Of a stretch of DNA of 24,723 bases, positions 1 through 8,096 are shown one piece after another. The notes below the pieces were generated by a model. It made no database searches. It was given only the letters and a program-made list of their open reading frames with translations, and was not told the DNA's origin. This DNA comes from HGM04593 sp964470845 (GTDB lineage: Bacteria > Bacteroidota > Bacteroidia > Bacteroidales > Bacteroidaceae), in NCBI GenBank assembly GCA_964470845.1, contig CAYYEL010000031.1, positions 1 to 24,723 of the forward strand, written 5' to 3'. A program made the position numbers and the translations under genes. Within the stretch, counting starts at the first letter, position 1, and every line of letters begins with the position of its first letter.

Positions 1-75
1 ATTTTGTTGCACTTCTATCTTGACAGTATGAATGTGAAGGATGTTGCTGTGGTTGTTTCTGCCCACTTATTGTAA
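1..75 (+). CDS. possible C-terminal end of an unidentified protein (partial)
   Basis: Frame 1 is open from the left edge to a TAA at 73-75, giving about 24 residues ending SAHLL. The other two plus frames stop within the first 40 bases. The codons (CTT, GTG, GAC, AAG, GAT) resemble those of the neighbouring genes, so this may be the tail of a gene entering from the left. It would overlap the end of the convergent M20 gene by 9 bp. The product cannot be recognised from so short a piece, and it could be a chance open frame. Confidence 0.25.
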   Translation: MLLHFYLDSMNVKDVAVVVSAHLL

Positions 76-1143
76 TTCCAGACCATCGAGCAGATTAAGG
101 TAAATTTCCATTCCTTGTTTAATTTCGCTTGCAAGAATGTACTCGTTGGCGGTGTGCGAGCGAGTCGAGTCGCCCGGGCCTATTTTTAATGTAGGCAGGC
201 TCAGAAGTGCTTGGTTGGATAGTGTGGGTGAGCCGAATGGGGTTAATCCTATACTCAGCGCACGTTGTACAAGGGGGTGCTCGCAGGCTATGTTCGATGA
301 GTTGAGGCGTAGCGAGCGGGGGCATACATCGGATGTAACATTGTCTTTTATAATATCGAGCAGCTCTTGGTTGCTGTAACACTCGTTGCTGCGCACGTCA
401 ACCACAAATGAGCAACTGTCGGGGATTACATTGTGCTGTGTGCCGGCGTTAATCTGTGTTACGCTCATACGAACGTCGCCAAGAAGAGGCGAGCTTTTGG
501 GGAGTTTATGGCTGCGCAGCCACTCAATATCGTGCATTGCCTTGTAGATGGCGTTGAGGCCGTTGTTGCGGGCTGCGTGTCCGGCAATGCCGTGGGCTGT
601 GCAGTCGAGCACCATTAGTCCCTTTTCGGCTATTGCCGGTTGCATAGATGTTGGCTCGCCTACAATGGCACAGGCTATGGGAGGCAGCAAGGGGAGCACT
701 GCTTCGATTCCATTCTTTCCCGATACCTCTTCCTCGGCCGAGGCCAAAAATATTGTGTTGTATTTCTGCTTGTTGCGGCATAGGGTGTAAAATACCTGCA
801 ACAGGGCCACCAACGAGCCACCGTCGTCGTTGCTGCCGAGGCCGGTGATGCGGTCGCCATCAATTTTTGGGGTAAAGGGTGGGGTACTCCAGTTGGCAAC
901 GGGCTTTACTGTGTCGATGTGTGCATCAAGCAGCAGTGTGGGGCGCTTGGCGTCAAAATCGGGACACACGCACCATATATTATTTATGTGGCGGCGAATA
1001 TCTACCCTGAATGGGGCGCTTCTTGCGATGAATGTTTGCAGGCGGTCGGCAGCATCGCTCTCTTCGCGGCTTGTCGATGGGGTGCTTATGAGTACTTGCA
1101 ATAGCTCTATTGCTTGTTGTATTTGTTGTTGTGTGATTTTCAT
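67..1143 (-). CDS. argE: M20-family metallohydrolase, probable N-acetyl/N-succinyl-ornithine deacetylase
   Basis: 358 residues, usual for the ArgE/DapE/M20 group of zinc amidohydrolases, which remove an acyl group from an amino acid. Visible metal-site motifs are LLLDAHIDTVKP near residue 70 (His and Asp ligands), GSNDDGGS near residue 104 (bridging Asp), ASAEEE near residue 134 (catalytic Glu and ligand) and GEPTS near 160. The dimerisation insert with GIAGHAA follows, and GPGDSTRSHTANEY near the C-terminus supplies the last His. It is cytosolic, with no signal peptide. Bacteroides species make arginine through succinylated ornithine, so the substrate may be N-succinyl-ornithine; that is inference from the clade, and other dipeptidase-like roles are possible. 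No arg genes flank it in this window. It is transcribed divergently from prfB. Confidence 0.8.
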   Translation of the reverse strand: MKITQQQIQQAIELLQVLISTPSTSREESDAADRLQTFIARSAPFRVDIRRHINNIWCVCPDFDAKRPTLLLDAHIDTVKPVANWSTPPFTPKIDGDRITGLGSNDDGGSLVALLQVFYTLCRNKQKYNTIFLASAEEEVSGKNGIEAVLPLLPPIACAIVGEPTSMQPAIAEKGLMVLDCTAHGIAGHAARNNGLNAIYKAMHDIEWLRSHKLPKSSPLLGDVRMSVTQINAGTQHNVIPDSCSFVVDVRSNECYSNQELLDIIKDNVTSDVCPRSLRLNSSNIACEHPLVQRALSIGLTPFGSPTLSNQALLSLPTLKIGPGDSTRSHTANEYILASEIKQGMEIYLNLLDGLELQ

Positions 1144-1357
1144 ATTGTATGTTACCCGGGCTTTAGAGGCTGTTTTAATTTATAATATTCCTGCTTTTGT
1201 TCTATTAAGAAACTGACAACATAAATTTAAACACTCTTTTTTGCAAAAATATTATTGCGCACACGAAGTTACGAAACATTTTTTATTTTGCATACAAAAT
1301 AGAGCCTATTTGTAACGAAAGGTTGTTGCGCCTCTCTTTTATCTCAAATAAAAGTTG

Positions 1358-1365
1358 TATCTTCG
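1358..1365 (+). promoter_or_regulatory. candidate -7 element for prfB
   Basis: TATCTTCG fits the Bacteroidota TAnnTTTG/TAnnTTCG -7 consensus and lies 30 bp before the prfB ATG. No good TTTG or TTG stands 19-20 bp upstream, so the -33 half is weak. The rest of the 252-bp divergent gap (1144-1395) is AT-rich; a minus-strand TATTTTTG at 1244-1251 could serve the M20 gene. Confidence 0.4.
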
Positions 1366-1395
1366 CGGCCGGAAACTAAAGATAAAGAAGATAAT

Positions 1396-2508
1396 ATGAT
1401 AACTTCCGACCAATTAAAGGATATTAAAGAGAGGACTGCGGCGCTTAAACAGTATCTCTCTATCGACGAGAAGATTATGCAGGTTGAAGAGGAGCAGTTG
1501 CGTACGCAGGCTCCCGGATTCTGGGACGACGCCAAGGCTGCCGAGGCTCAGATGAAAAAGGTTAAAGCACTGCAAGGCTGGATAGAGGATTATAAGGAGG
1601 TAAGCAATCGTACCGAGGAGGTGGAGCTTGCAATGGAGATGTTCCGCGAAGAGATGGTCGAGGAGAGTGAGGTGGACGATGCTTACTCGCGTGCCCTTAC
1701 TGCTATCGAGGAGCTTGAGCTCAAGAATATGCTGCGTCAAGAGGCCGACGAGATGGATTGTGTGCTGAAAATAAACTCGGGTGCAGGCGGTACCGAGGCT
1801 CAGGATTGGGCGAGTATGCTTATGCGTATGTATATGCGCTGGGCCGAGGCTAACGGCTATAAGGTGGCTGTTGCCAACCTTCAAGAGGCCGAGGATGCAG
1901 GTATAAAAACTGTTACCCTTGAGCTTCAGGGACCATACGCCTATGGCTACTTAAAGGGCGAGAATGGTGTGCACCGTTTGGTACGTGTGAGCCCCTACAA
2001 TGCACAGGGCAAACGTATGACCTCTTTCAGTTCGGTGTTTGTTACTCCGCTTGTCGATGACAGTATTGAGGTTGTTATCGAGCCTGCACGTGTGTCGTGG
2101 GATACTTTCCGCAGCGGCGGTGCAGGTGGACAGAATGTGAACAAGGTTGAGTCGGGAGTGCGTCTGCGCTATCAGTATAAAGACCCTTACACCGGCGTCG
2201 AGGAGGAGATTCTTATTGAGAACACCGAGACACGCGACCAACCTAAAAATAAAGAGAATGCTATGCGTCAGTTGCGCTCAATTCTGTATAATAAGGAGAT
2301 GCAGCACCGTATGGAGGAGCAGTCCAAGGTTGAGGCCGGAAAAAAGAAAATTGAATGGGGTTCACAAATTCGTAGCTATGTATTCGACGACCGTCGTGTA
2401 AAAGACCATCGTACCGGGCATCAGACATCCGACGTTGGCGGAGTGATGGATGGCAAAATTGACGGCTTTATCAAGGCTTATCTGATGGAGTTTGGTGGCG
2501 AGGAGTAA
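1396..2508 (+). CDS. prfB: peptide chain release factor 2 (RF2)
   Basis: 370 residues, full length for RF2, which ends translation at UGA and UAA. The universal GGQ that triggers peptidyl-tRNA hydrolysis is at residues 244-246, inside the usual SGGAGGQNVNK context. The stop-recognition tripeptide is SPY at 199-201 (SPF in E. coli), with SGAGGTEAQDWASM-type sequence around residue 130. Most bacteria carry an in-frame UGA near codon 25 of prfB and need a +1 frameshift. Here the equivalent place reads Tyr-Leu-Ser-Ile-Asp (codons 20-24; CTC TCT at 1456-1461) and the frame is continuous. The CYTH gene follows after 6 bp, so the two are probably co-transcribed. Confidence 0.96.
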   Translation: MITSDQLKDIKERTAALKQYLSIDEKIMQVEEEQLRTQAPGFWDDAKAAEAQMKKVKALQGWIEDYKEVSNRTEEVELAMEMFREEMVEESEVDDAYSRALTAIEELELKNMLRQEADEMDCVLKINSGAGGTEAQDWASMLMRMYMRWAEANGYKVAVANLQEAEDAGIKTVTLELQGPYAYGYLKGENGVHRLVRVSPYNAQGKRMTSFSSVFVTPLVDDSIEVVIEPARVSWDTFRSGGAGGQNVNKVESGVRLRYQYKDPYTGVEEEILIENTETRDQPKNKENAMRQLRSILYNKEMQHRMEEQSKVEAGKKKIEWGSQIRSYVFDDRRVKDHRTGHQTSDVGGVMDGKIDGFIKAYLMEFGGEE

Positions 2509-2514
2509 AAGGCT

Positions 2515-2985
2515 ATGGCAATAGAAATTGAGAGGAAATTTCTTGTCGAGGGAGCTGACTACCGCTGCTTGGCGCACAGCTGCGACCGCATCGTGCAGGG
2601 CTATCTGTGTCGTCAGAATGGGAATTCGGTGCGTGTGCGTCTGCGTGGCGAGCGTGGTTATCTGACAATAAAAGGCCCGTCGCTCGACGGTGGGCTCAGC
2701 CGCTATGAGTGGGAGCGCGAAATTTCACGCTCCGAGGCCGAGGAGCTCTTGCAGTTGTGTGGCAGCGCCAAAATAGACAAACGTCGCTATCTTGTGGAGT
2801 ATGCCGGGCATACGTTCGAGGTTGACGAGTTTTATGGTGATAACGAGGGTCTTGTGGTGGCCGAGATTGAGCTGACCGATAAGGATGAGCCCTTTGAGCG
2901 TCCATCGTTTTTAGGGCGTGAGGTTACGGGCGAGGCTCGTTATTATAACTCGCATCTTACACGTTTCCCTTATAAAGATTGGTAA
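2515..2985 (+). CDS. CYTH-domain protein (triphosphate tunnel metalloenzyme family)
   Basis: 156 residues forming one CYTH domain. The signature ExExK is at the extreme N-terminus (E4, E6, K8 in AIEIERKFLVEG), followed by alternating basic strands (VRVRLRGERGYLTIKG; YEWEREIS) and acidic ones (EVDEFYGDNEGLVVAEIEL), as expected for the eight-stranded tunnel that binds a triphosphate with divalent metal. Bacterial relatives of this size are inorganic triphosphatases or of unknown substrate; adenylate cyclase activity should not be assumed. It is cytosolic. It sits 6 bp after prfB, so it is read from the same transcript, and it ends before a convergent terminator. Family assignment is firm, substrate unknown. 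Confidence 0.88.
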   Translation: MAIEIERKFLVEGADYRCLAHSCDRIVQGYLCRQNGNSVRVRLRGERGYLTIKGPSLDGGLSRYEWEREISRSEAEELLQLCGSAKIDKRRYLVEYAGHTFEVDEFYGDNEGLVVAEIELTDKDEPFERPSFLGREVTGEARYYNSHLTRFPYKDW

Positions 2986-3032
2986 GGTGGCTCTTGCAGG
3001 GGAGTAAATGATTTTTGTAAAGCGAGTATAGT

Positions 3033-3070
3033 TTAAGGAGGGGTGGCCTTTGTAGCTCACTCCTCCTTAA
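3033..3070. terminator. bidirectional terminator hairpin between convergent genes
   Basis: A 13-bp stem (TTAAGGAGG...CCTCCTTAA plus inner pairs with one G-T) encloses about 12 nt. It lies between the CYTH gene and the convergent VanZ-like gene. The right arm contains the last codons and the TGA stop of the VanZ-like gene. Downstream on the plus strand the sequence is moderately T-rich (TGTGTTTTC). Confidence 0.6.
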
Positions 3071-3488
3071 TGTGTTTTCTGTGCAGGTGATATTTTTTGA
3101 TTATCGGCCTTGTTACGAATAGGCTGAATATCACTGCAAAGAGTACTCCGAGCGTGTTAAAGAGAAAATCGTAAAAATCGCCTTTGCGTGTGGCAGTCAG
3201 TGTCGATTGGGCAATCTCAAGCCCTCCGCTGAAGACTATCGGCAGTATTACTGCTCCCGAAATAATGCTCTTGTAATTCAGCTTTTTGTGCGAGCACAAA
3301 TACTCGAACCACAGAGTAGTACAAAGGCCTGCGTACATTATAAAATGTACCACTTTGTCGATGTGTTTACCTGTAACGAGTGGCTTGTTCGATGTGTAGA
3401 ACAGTGTAAGATACATAATTGCCGCTATTATAATGAGTGATAGAGGGTAGCGGTATAATATGTTGTGTATATTGGTGAGTATTCGCAT
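3057..3488 (-). CDS. VanZ-like family membrane protein
   Basis: 143 residues with four predicted membrane segments: about 15-31 (LSLIIIAAIMYLTLFYT), 45-62, 74-92 and 107-125. Family hallmarks are DKVVHFIMYAGL after the first helix, GGLEIAQSTLT, and R-KGDFYDFLFNTLGVLFA before the last helix. The name comes from VanZ of the vancomycin cluster (teicoplanin resistance), but single VanZ-like proteins like this are widespread, of unknown role, and do not imply resistance. It is an inner-membrane protein with a basic C-terminal tail. Its stop codon lies inside the shared terminator hairpin. A minus-strand TAACTTTG (-7-like) is present near 3622-3629. Confidence 0.85.
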   Translation of the reverse strand: MRILTNIHNILYRYPLSLIIIAAIMYLTLFYTSNKPLVTGKHIDKVVHFIMYAGLCTTLWFEYLCSHKKLNYKSIISGAVILPIVFSGGLEIAQSTLTATRKGDFYDFLFNTLGVLFAVIFSLFVTRPIIKKYHLHRKHIKEE

Positions 3489-3585
3489 AGGGTACTGAAA
3501 ATTTGGAGTAACGTAAAATGTGTATCGGCGCTACCGATATAATTCTAAGCGTTATTTAATACCTTTTGTTTAATAATTGGGGAAA

Positions 3586-3603
3586 TACAATAAATTTATT
3601 GTA
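3586..3603. repeat. 18-bp perfect palindrome
   Basis: TACAATAAATTTATTGTA is a perfect palindrome made only of A, T and one C/G pair per side. It lies 98 bp upstream of the VanZ-like start codon, between that gene and the small ORF. It could be an operator for a dimeric regulator or a chance product of AT-rich sequence. Confidence 0.45.
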
Positions 3604-3668
3604 CATTTGTATTCTATGGCGCAAAGTTACGATAAATAAATATATTCCTAATAGCTTTACTTTGTAAA

Positions 3669-3770
3669 ATGATGAATGATTATTTTTGTTTTTCAAAAAG
3701 CAGGCGACGAGGTGCTGTTCTTCTTATTTTTCTAATAATAGTGATTGTTGTAGTTGTGCATTTGCTGTGA
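3669..3770 (+). pseudogene. 33-codon ORF resembling the N-terminus of a ComEA-like helix-hairpin-helix protein
   Basis: Starts at ATG ATG and ends at TGA; the product is 33 residues. It opens with a short aromatic stretch, then FSKSRRRG at residues 8-15, then an unbroken hydrophobic helix of about 18 residues rich in Val, Ile and Leu. From memory, Bacteroides ComEA-like DNA-uptake proteins start with the same plan: F-x-FSKxERRG, then one membrane helix, then helix-hairpin-helix repeats. Here the frame ends right after the membrane helix and no helix-hairpin-helix follows in any frame before the M60 gene. It is either a truncated remnant or a genuine small membrane protein. Confidence 0.4.
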
Positions 3771-3956
3771 GCGTTATTGTGAGTTTGTTTGTTCTTTATC
3801 GTTAAAAGTGATTAAATGTAATCTTTTTTTGGTTAAATTTGCGCAATTCGGTATGTTGAAGGAGCTATATAAGAATAGTTGAAGTATATTTGTATGTAAA
3901 TGTTTAATTGTCTTAAAATGTGCTGAAAATATTATAATCATAAACTCTAATTACCT

Positions 3957-6900
3957 ATGAAAAAATTATTCAATTTGATGCTGTTGACACTTGTGGCTTT
4001 GCAAGCGTGGGCAGTTGCTCCCGAAGAGGGTAAAATTTACAAGATTGTAAGTCCGACACGAGGTAATCTGAAAATTGCCGAGGATATTTTGGAACATACG
4101 GTCTATTGTCCTATCGACCTTAACGGAAAGGTGTATCAGTATTGGATTCTCGAAAAGAGTGGTAATCTGTGGACGATAAAAAATGCTTACACAGGGCGCT
4201 ATTTGCAGAATCATAATACGTTCTACCAGAGTTTTACAACGGGTACAAATGCTGCTACATTCGACATTATTGAGAATACCGGTGTAGGTGCCGATTATTA
4301 CACAATCAAGAATGGTAACGGTAATATGGGACTACACTGCGATGCAGCTGCGTCGCTTGTGCCTTATATGGCCGATAGTGATTCACCCGGTGGCTCGTCG
4401 TGGAAATTCGAGCCTGTAACAATCAGTGATGAGGAGCTTGCGGCTGCGCAAAAAGAGTATGCCGATTTTGCTAAGGTGTCCGAGGGGGCCGATGAACTGA
4501 TTACAAACTATTCGGCATTCTTTACCGATGAGTTGTGTATGCAACTGAAAGGCGAATATGCCTCGATGAGTGATGGTGAGCTCACTGCTGCAATGGCCGA
4601 GATTCCTGCCGACCTTGTGGCGGCTGCCTTGAAGGTGAAGAACAACAGTTGGGCCGAGTACGAAAAGGAGTTTCGCGTAAATACTTACGAGCCTTACAGC
4701 GACCCTGATGTTTGGGGAACAAAGCTTCTTACCAAGAAATATACGTGGCAGAATAACCCCACCGGTATATATGCCAACACAGCCGAGATTCTTTATGTGT
4801 TTGTTAAAGAGGATGTTCCCGCAGGTGCGACACTTGAGATAGAGACACTTACCGATAATGGCGCACGCGGTACACGCGTTCCCGTCGTGAAGGGAATGAA
4901 CGTTGTACCCGTATCGCGCGACCTTCAGACAATATTTGTTATCTACAATGCAAATACCGTCGATGGAAAGGCTATTGCCGACTATCCCAATATTGATATT
5001 CGCATCGAGGGTGGTGTGCTCAACGGCTATTGGGATATTGAGCGCCACGATGATACCGACTGGGTATATATAAGTCAGAAGCTTGCTACGCATCCTTATA
5101 TCATTGTAAAGGGTCGTAACTTTATTTTTAATATGGTGCGCGAGTTTATGATTCTCGATGGCTATTGCAAGGATAAAATCACTGATGCTATCGGCTGGTG
5201 GGATAATATGGCCGATTGGCAGTGGGCTATTATGGGCCTTGAGGAGGTGCGTCCCTCGCACTTTAATAATAAATTGTGTGCGCGTACACTGCCTACCGGC
5301 TATCAGTCGGCTACACACTACTATACACAGTATTTGGCGTCGTACATAAGCAATCTGCTTCCATACGATAAGATGATGAGCAATGCCGACAACTGCTGGG
5401 GTCCGGCACACGAGAATGGCCACGTGCAACAAGAGGCAATTACTCCTATCAACTGTTCCGAGGTGTCGAACAACCTGTTCTCGAACCTTGTGCTTTATAA
5501 GTTGGGACGTTGGCAGTCGCGTGGAGGCTCTATCAGCGAGATTGCAGCCGAGTATGCCGACAATCTTCCTTGGCCCTCGCGCTCGAACCACTTGATGTTG
5601 CGTATGTATTGGCAACTCTATCTGTACTATCACGTGGCGGGTAATAATCCCGAATTTTATCCCACACTCTTCAGACTGCTGCGCGAGGATCCTATTGTAA
5701 AGGTGGGAAGCTCTGATAAATCCTATATAAATAAGGGTAGCGACGACCTTCTGCATTTTGCCGAGAAATGTTGCGAGGCTTCGGGCGAGGATATGACAAA
5801 CTTCTTCGAGGCTTGGGGATTCTTTGTGCCTATGAAGGAGAATCACTATGGCGACTATGCCGACTATTATCTGACATCTACCGAGGAGATGATTGCTGCC
5901 ACAAAGGCTAAAATGGCCGCTTACACTAAGAAAGCAGGTGCGATAGAATTTATCGAGGATCGTGTAAAGGGTGTGCCTCGTACCGATGGCGGCAGCGGTA
6001 ATAAACTTTCGCACGGAGCAAGCGTGAGCAATGCAGGTGAACTTGGACAGTTTACCGACTTTACACCCGAAAAAATGAGCACCGAGGCTAAGGGTTATAT
6101 GTATACAAAGAGCTCGACTGTAATAACCCTTACTTCGGGAACGGGTGCTGTCGGATTTAAAGTGCTCGATGGCAATGGTAAGATGATTGCTTTCTCGAAT
6201 AATCATAAGATTGTTCTATCGACCCAGCAAATGGCCGATGAGTTTACAGTGGTTGCTGTTCAGCCCAACGGTGAATACATCGATGTTCCATCGGCGGCAG
6301 TAGTCGGTAGCGAGGAGCAACAGCTGCAGGCGCTGAATAGTGCGCTGACCGTTGCAAAGACCTGTGTGAGCAGTGTCTCGGCCAACGGAACACAGGTGGG
6401 TTATTTCTATCCCGAGGCGGTTGAGCCTCTGAAGGCGCTTTATACCGAGGCGCTGGCAGCACGTGATAATAAGGATCAGAGTGTGCGCACATACGGCGAG
6501 TGGGCACTTTTGCTCGAAAAGACTGTGCGTGAACTTAGAAACAATTCATACGCCTATGTAGGAATTGACGAGGGCAATATTCATACTATTGTAAATCGTA
6601 GTTATACGGCATACGGCCTTGTGTGTGATAGTCGTATGCTTTCGGGTGCTTCAAACTCGGCAGTACCTCGCGATGATGAGCGTCGCTGTTGGGAGTTTGA
6701 GATAGCCGGTGCACCCGATGAGTTTTATATGAAGAGCACTGCTTCGGGGTGCTATGTAACTTCGCTTGCCGATGAGCAACAGGCAGCAGCAACCTCGGCA
6801 CAAAAGAGTGCTGCTGTGGTGTTTGTTGCGCATAATAATGGCGATGCAACATATAGTTTTAATTTAAAGAACAACCCTAATATTTATCTGACAATGGATA

Positions 6901-7760
6901 AACAATATAAGGTTGTTGGGGGTAGCGGTGATGCTGCAAATGCAAAATGGCGTTTGACAATAAAGGAAGATAAAGCGACAGAGGGTAACAAGGTGAAACT
7001 TGCCGCTCTTATTCAGCGTGCAGACTTTATGAAGGTAGAGATGAGTGGACGCAATGTGTCGCTCGTCGATAATCTCGACGAGTATAAGGTGGCTCTTGGT
7101 AAAGTGGCTTCGGAGGCTTCGGCAGCCGAGTCGCCTATGCGTGTTAAGATGGCTATTGATGCTCTTGCTGCCGAGATAGCAAAGGTCGAGGCTACGTATA
7201 TTCTTCTGCCCGATAATCATCGTGGAACAGGCGTTGTTTACTACTATCTTATTAAGAATGTCGAGACAGGATATTATTGCAGCGTTGATACTGAGGCAAC
7301 AACTGCGCAGTTGTCAAATACAGTAAGATGTGTCTCTACTGCCTTGGATAACCCGTTGACAGTTTGGGAATTCTGGGCAACCGATAATGAGAATGAGTTT
7401 AGAATCTCGAACGTCGAGACTGATAATATGCTATATACAAGCAATCGTTTTTATCAGAAGGTCGATGGTGCCGAGGAGGCTACAATCTACACATTTACAG
7501 TTGATAAGGAGAAAAAGGCTTTGACAATTGGTAGCGGTAATAAATATTGGCAGATACTTAGTAATTCTGCAGTGAGAAGTATGTTGGCGCCCAGCTATTG
7601 GAAACTCGAACTGGTTGGCGGAATAATGGAAGGAATTGAGGAGACGGTTGCCGATGGTGAGGCTGCAAAGGGTATCTACGATCTTCAGGGACGCCGTCTC
7701 AAGGAGATTGTTACTCCCGGCTTGTACATCGTCGATGGTAAGATGCGACTTGTGAAATAA
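3957..7760 (+). CDS. secreted M60 (enhancin/mucinase-type) metallopeptidase with ricin-like modules
   Basis: 1267 residues with a signal peptide (MKKLFNLMLLTLVALQAWA). A ricin/beta-trefoil-like module spans about 22-155 and ends SSWKFEPV. The M60 region spans about 225-660: the zinc motif is HENGH (H485, E486, H489) followed by VQQ, and the third ligand is probably E502 in NCSEVSNN, as in mucin-cleaving M60 proteases. A beta domain follows (about 690-790), then a helical stretch, then two more modules resembling the first (about 880-1010 and 1100-1230). The C-terminus, GIYDLQGRRL and then PGLYIVDGK, resembles short C-terminal sorting-type modules of Bacteroidales secreted proteins. M60 enzymes of gut Bacteroides cut O-glycosylated mucins, so a host glycoprotein substrate is likely but inferred. 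It is monocistronic, with no SusC/SusD neighbours. Confidence 0.87.
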   Translation: MKKLFNLMLLTLVALQAWAVAPEEGKIYKIVSPTRGNLKIAEDILEHTVYCPIDLNGKVYQYWILEKSGNLWTIKNAYTGRYLQNHNTFYQSFTTGTNAATFDIIENTGVGADYYTIKNGNGNMGLHCDAAASLVPYMADSDSPGGSSWKFEPVTISDEELAAAQKEYADFAKVSEGADELITNYSAFFTDELCMQLKGEYASMSDGELTAAMAEIPADLVAAALKVKNNSWAEYEKEFRVNTYEPYSDPDVWGTKLLTKKYTWQNNPTGIYANTAEILYVFVKEDVPAGATLEIETLTDNGARGTRVPVVKGMNVVPVSRDLQTIFVIYNANTVDGKAIADYPNIDIRIEGGVLNGYWDIERHDDTDWVYISQKLATHPYIIVKGRNFIFNMVREFMILDGYCKDKITDAIGWWDNMADWQWAIMGLEEVRPSHFNNKLCARTLPTGYQSATHYYTQYLASYISNLLPYDKMMSNADNCWGPAHENGHVQQEAITPINCSEVSNNLFSNLVLYKLGRWQSRGGSISEIAAEYADNLPWPSRSNHLMLRMYWQLYLYYHVAGNNPEFYPTLFRLLREDPIVKVGSSDKSYINKGSDDLLHFAEKCCEASGEDMTNFFEAWGFFVPMKENHYGDYADYYLTSTEEMIAATKAKMAAYTKKAGAIEFIEDRVKGVPRTDGGSGNKLSHGASVSNAGELGQFTDFTPEKMSTEAKGYMYTKSSTVITLTSGTGAVGFKVLDGNGKMIAFSNNHKIVLSTQQMADEFTVVAVQPNGEYIDVPSAAVVGSEEQQLQALNSALTVAKTCVSSVSANGTQVGYFYPEAVEPLKALYTEALAARDNKDQSVRTYGEWALLLEKTVRELRNNSYAYVGIDEGNIHTIVNRSYTAYGLVCDSRMLSGASNSAVPRDDERRCWEFEIAGAPDEFYMKSTASGCYVTSLADEQQAAATSAQKSAAVVFVAHNNGDATYSFNLKNNPNIYLTMDKQYKVVGGSGDAANAKWRLTIKEDKATEGNKVKLAALIQRADFMKVEMSGRNVSLVDNLDEYKVALGKVASEASAAESPMRVKMAIDALAAEIAKVEATYILLPDNHRGTGVVYYYLIKNVETGYYCSVDTEATTAQLSNTVRCVSTALDNPLTVWEFWATDNENEFRISNVETDNMLYTSNRFYQKVDGAEEATIYTFTVDKEKKALTIGSGNKYWQILSNSAVRSMLAPSYWKLELVGGIMEGIEETVADGEAAKGIYDLQGRRLKEIVTPGLYIVDGKMRLVK

Positions 7761-7819
7761 CGGATTAAAGGATAATTGCGTCTCTTTCAGGACTGTTTAT
7801 CGGTCGAAGCGGCGCGGGT

Positions 7820-7867
7820 AAATACTATTGCCGTCGGTTCTTAAAAAACCGACGGCAATAGTATTTT
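7820..7867 (+). terminator. strong intrinsic terminator after the M60 gene
   Basis: A perfect 20-bp inverted repeat (arms 7820-7839 and 7847-7866) with a loop of about 7 nt, followed by T and A. It begins 59 bp after the M60 stop. The arms start AAATACTATTGCC and end GGCAATAGTATTT, so the U-rich side is partly built into the stem. Confidence 0.8.
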
Positions 7868-7907
7868 AGGTGGTGAATGTTGTGCCGATGCTCTGTTTTT
7901 GTATTGG

Positions 7908-8029
7908 AGGTTTGTAAGAATTAACAAACTACTTCGTTGTTATCAATATTAAGGCTCGGTCGAGTACTAATGTGCACTCCTTTCGCCTTAAATCTCAACG
8001 CCTTGTATTTTGCCAATTCTTACAAACCT
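7908..8029. repeat. 122-bp element with 15-bp terminal inverted repeats
   Basis: The ends are a perfect inverted repeat (AGGTTTGTAAGAATT at 7908-7922, AATTCTTACAAACCT at 8015-8029). Two shorter pairs nest inside: CGTTG 7935-7939 with CAACG 7996-8000, and TTAAGGC 7949-7955 with GCCTTAA 7985-7991. The whole piece can therefore fold as one long interrupted hairpin. No target-site duplication is evident. On the minus strand a stretch of about 32 codons is open across it, bounded by stops and with no ATG. It lies between two terminators and belongs to neither flanking gene. A miniature mobile element or a repeated extragenic element is the most likely reading. Confidence 0.5.
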
Positions 8030-8030
8030 A

Positions 8031-8070
8031 AAAGAGTTGTGCCAAAAATTTCATTTTGGCACAACTCTTT
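8031..8070 (-). terminator. terminator of the DUF3127 gene
   Basis: A perfect 17-bp stem (AAAGAGTTGTGCCAAAA with its complement at 8054-8070) and a 6-nt loop lie 27 bp beyond the DUF3127 stop codon. On the minus strand the 3' arm runs into CTCTTTT, which fits a rho-independent terminator for that gene. Confidence 0.8.
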
Positions 8071-8096
8071 CGACTAAAGAATCGAGGCTGCCCGGC

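Larger units (their letters stand above)
3489..3956. other. 468-bp intergenic region
   Basis: An AT-rich gap between the divergent VanZ-like and M60 genes. It holds a small hairpin (TATCGG...CCGATA near 3523-3539), an 18-bp perfect palindrome (3586-3603), a 33-codon ORF (3669-3770), and possible plus-strand -7 elements for the M60 gene: TAAATTTG at 3834-3841 and TATATTTG at 3885-3892. Neither has a convincing -33 partner at 19-20 bp. The M60 leader would be about 60-110 nt. Confidence 0.5.

Noticed and set aside
1414..1884. 156-codon minus-strand frame inside prfB
   Set aside because: An antisense shadow of a highly conserved gene; low-complexity Leu/His-rich translation and no start context.
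3057..3488. VanZ-like gene as a glycopeptide-resistance marker
   Set aside because: There are no other van genes, and stand-alone VanZ-like proteins are common in bacteria without such resistance.
4383..6206. 607-codon open frame on the minus strand inside the M60 gene
   Set aside because: It lies wholly antisense to a gene with clear domain motifs. Its translation is rich in Ile, His, Cys and Arg with no recognisable domain, as expected from the complement of this codon usage.
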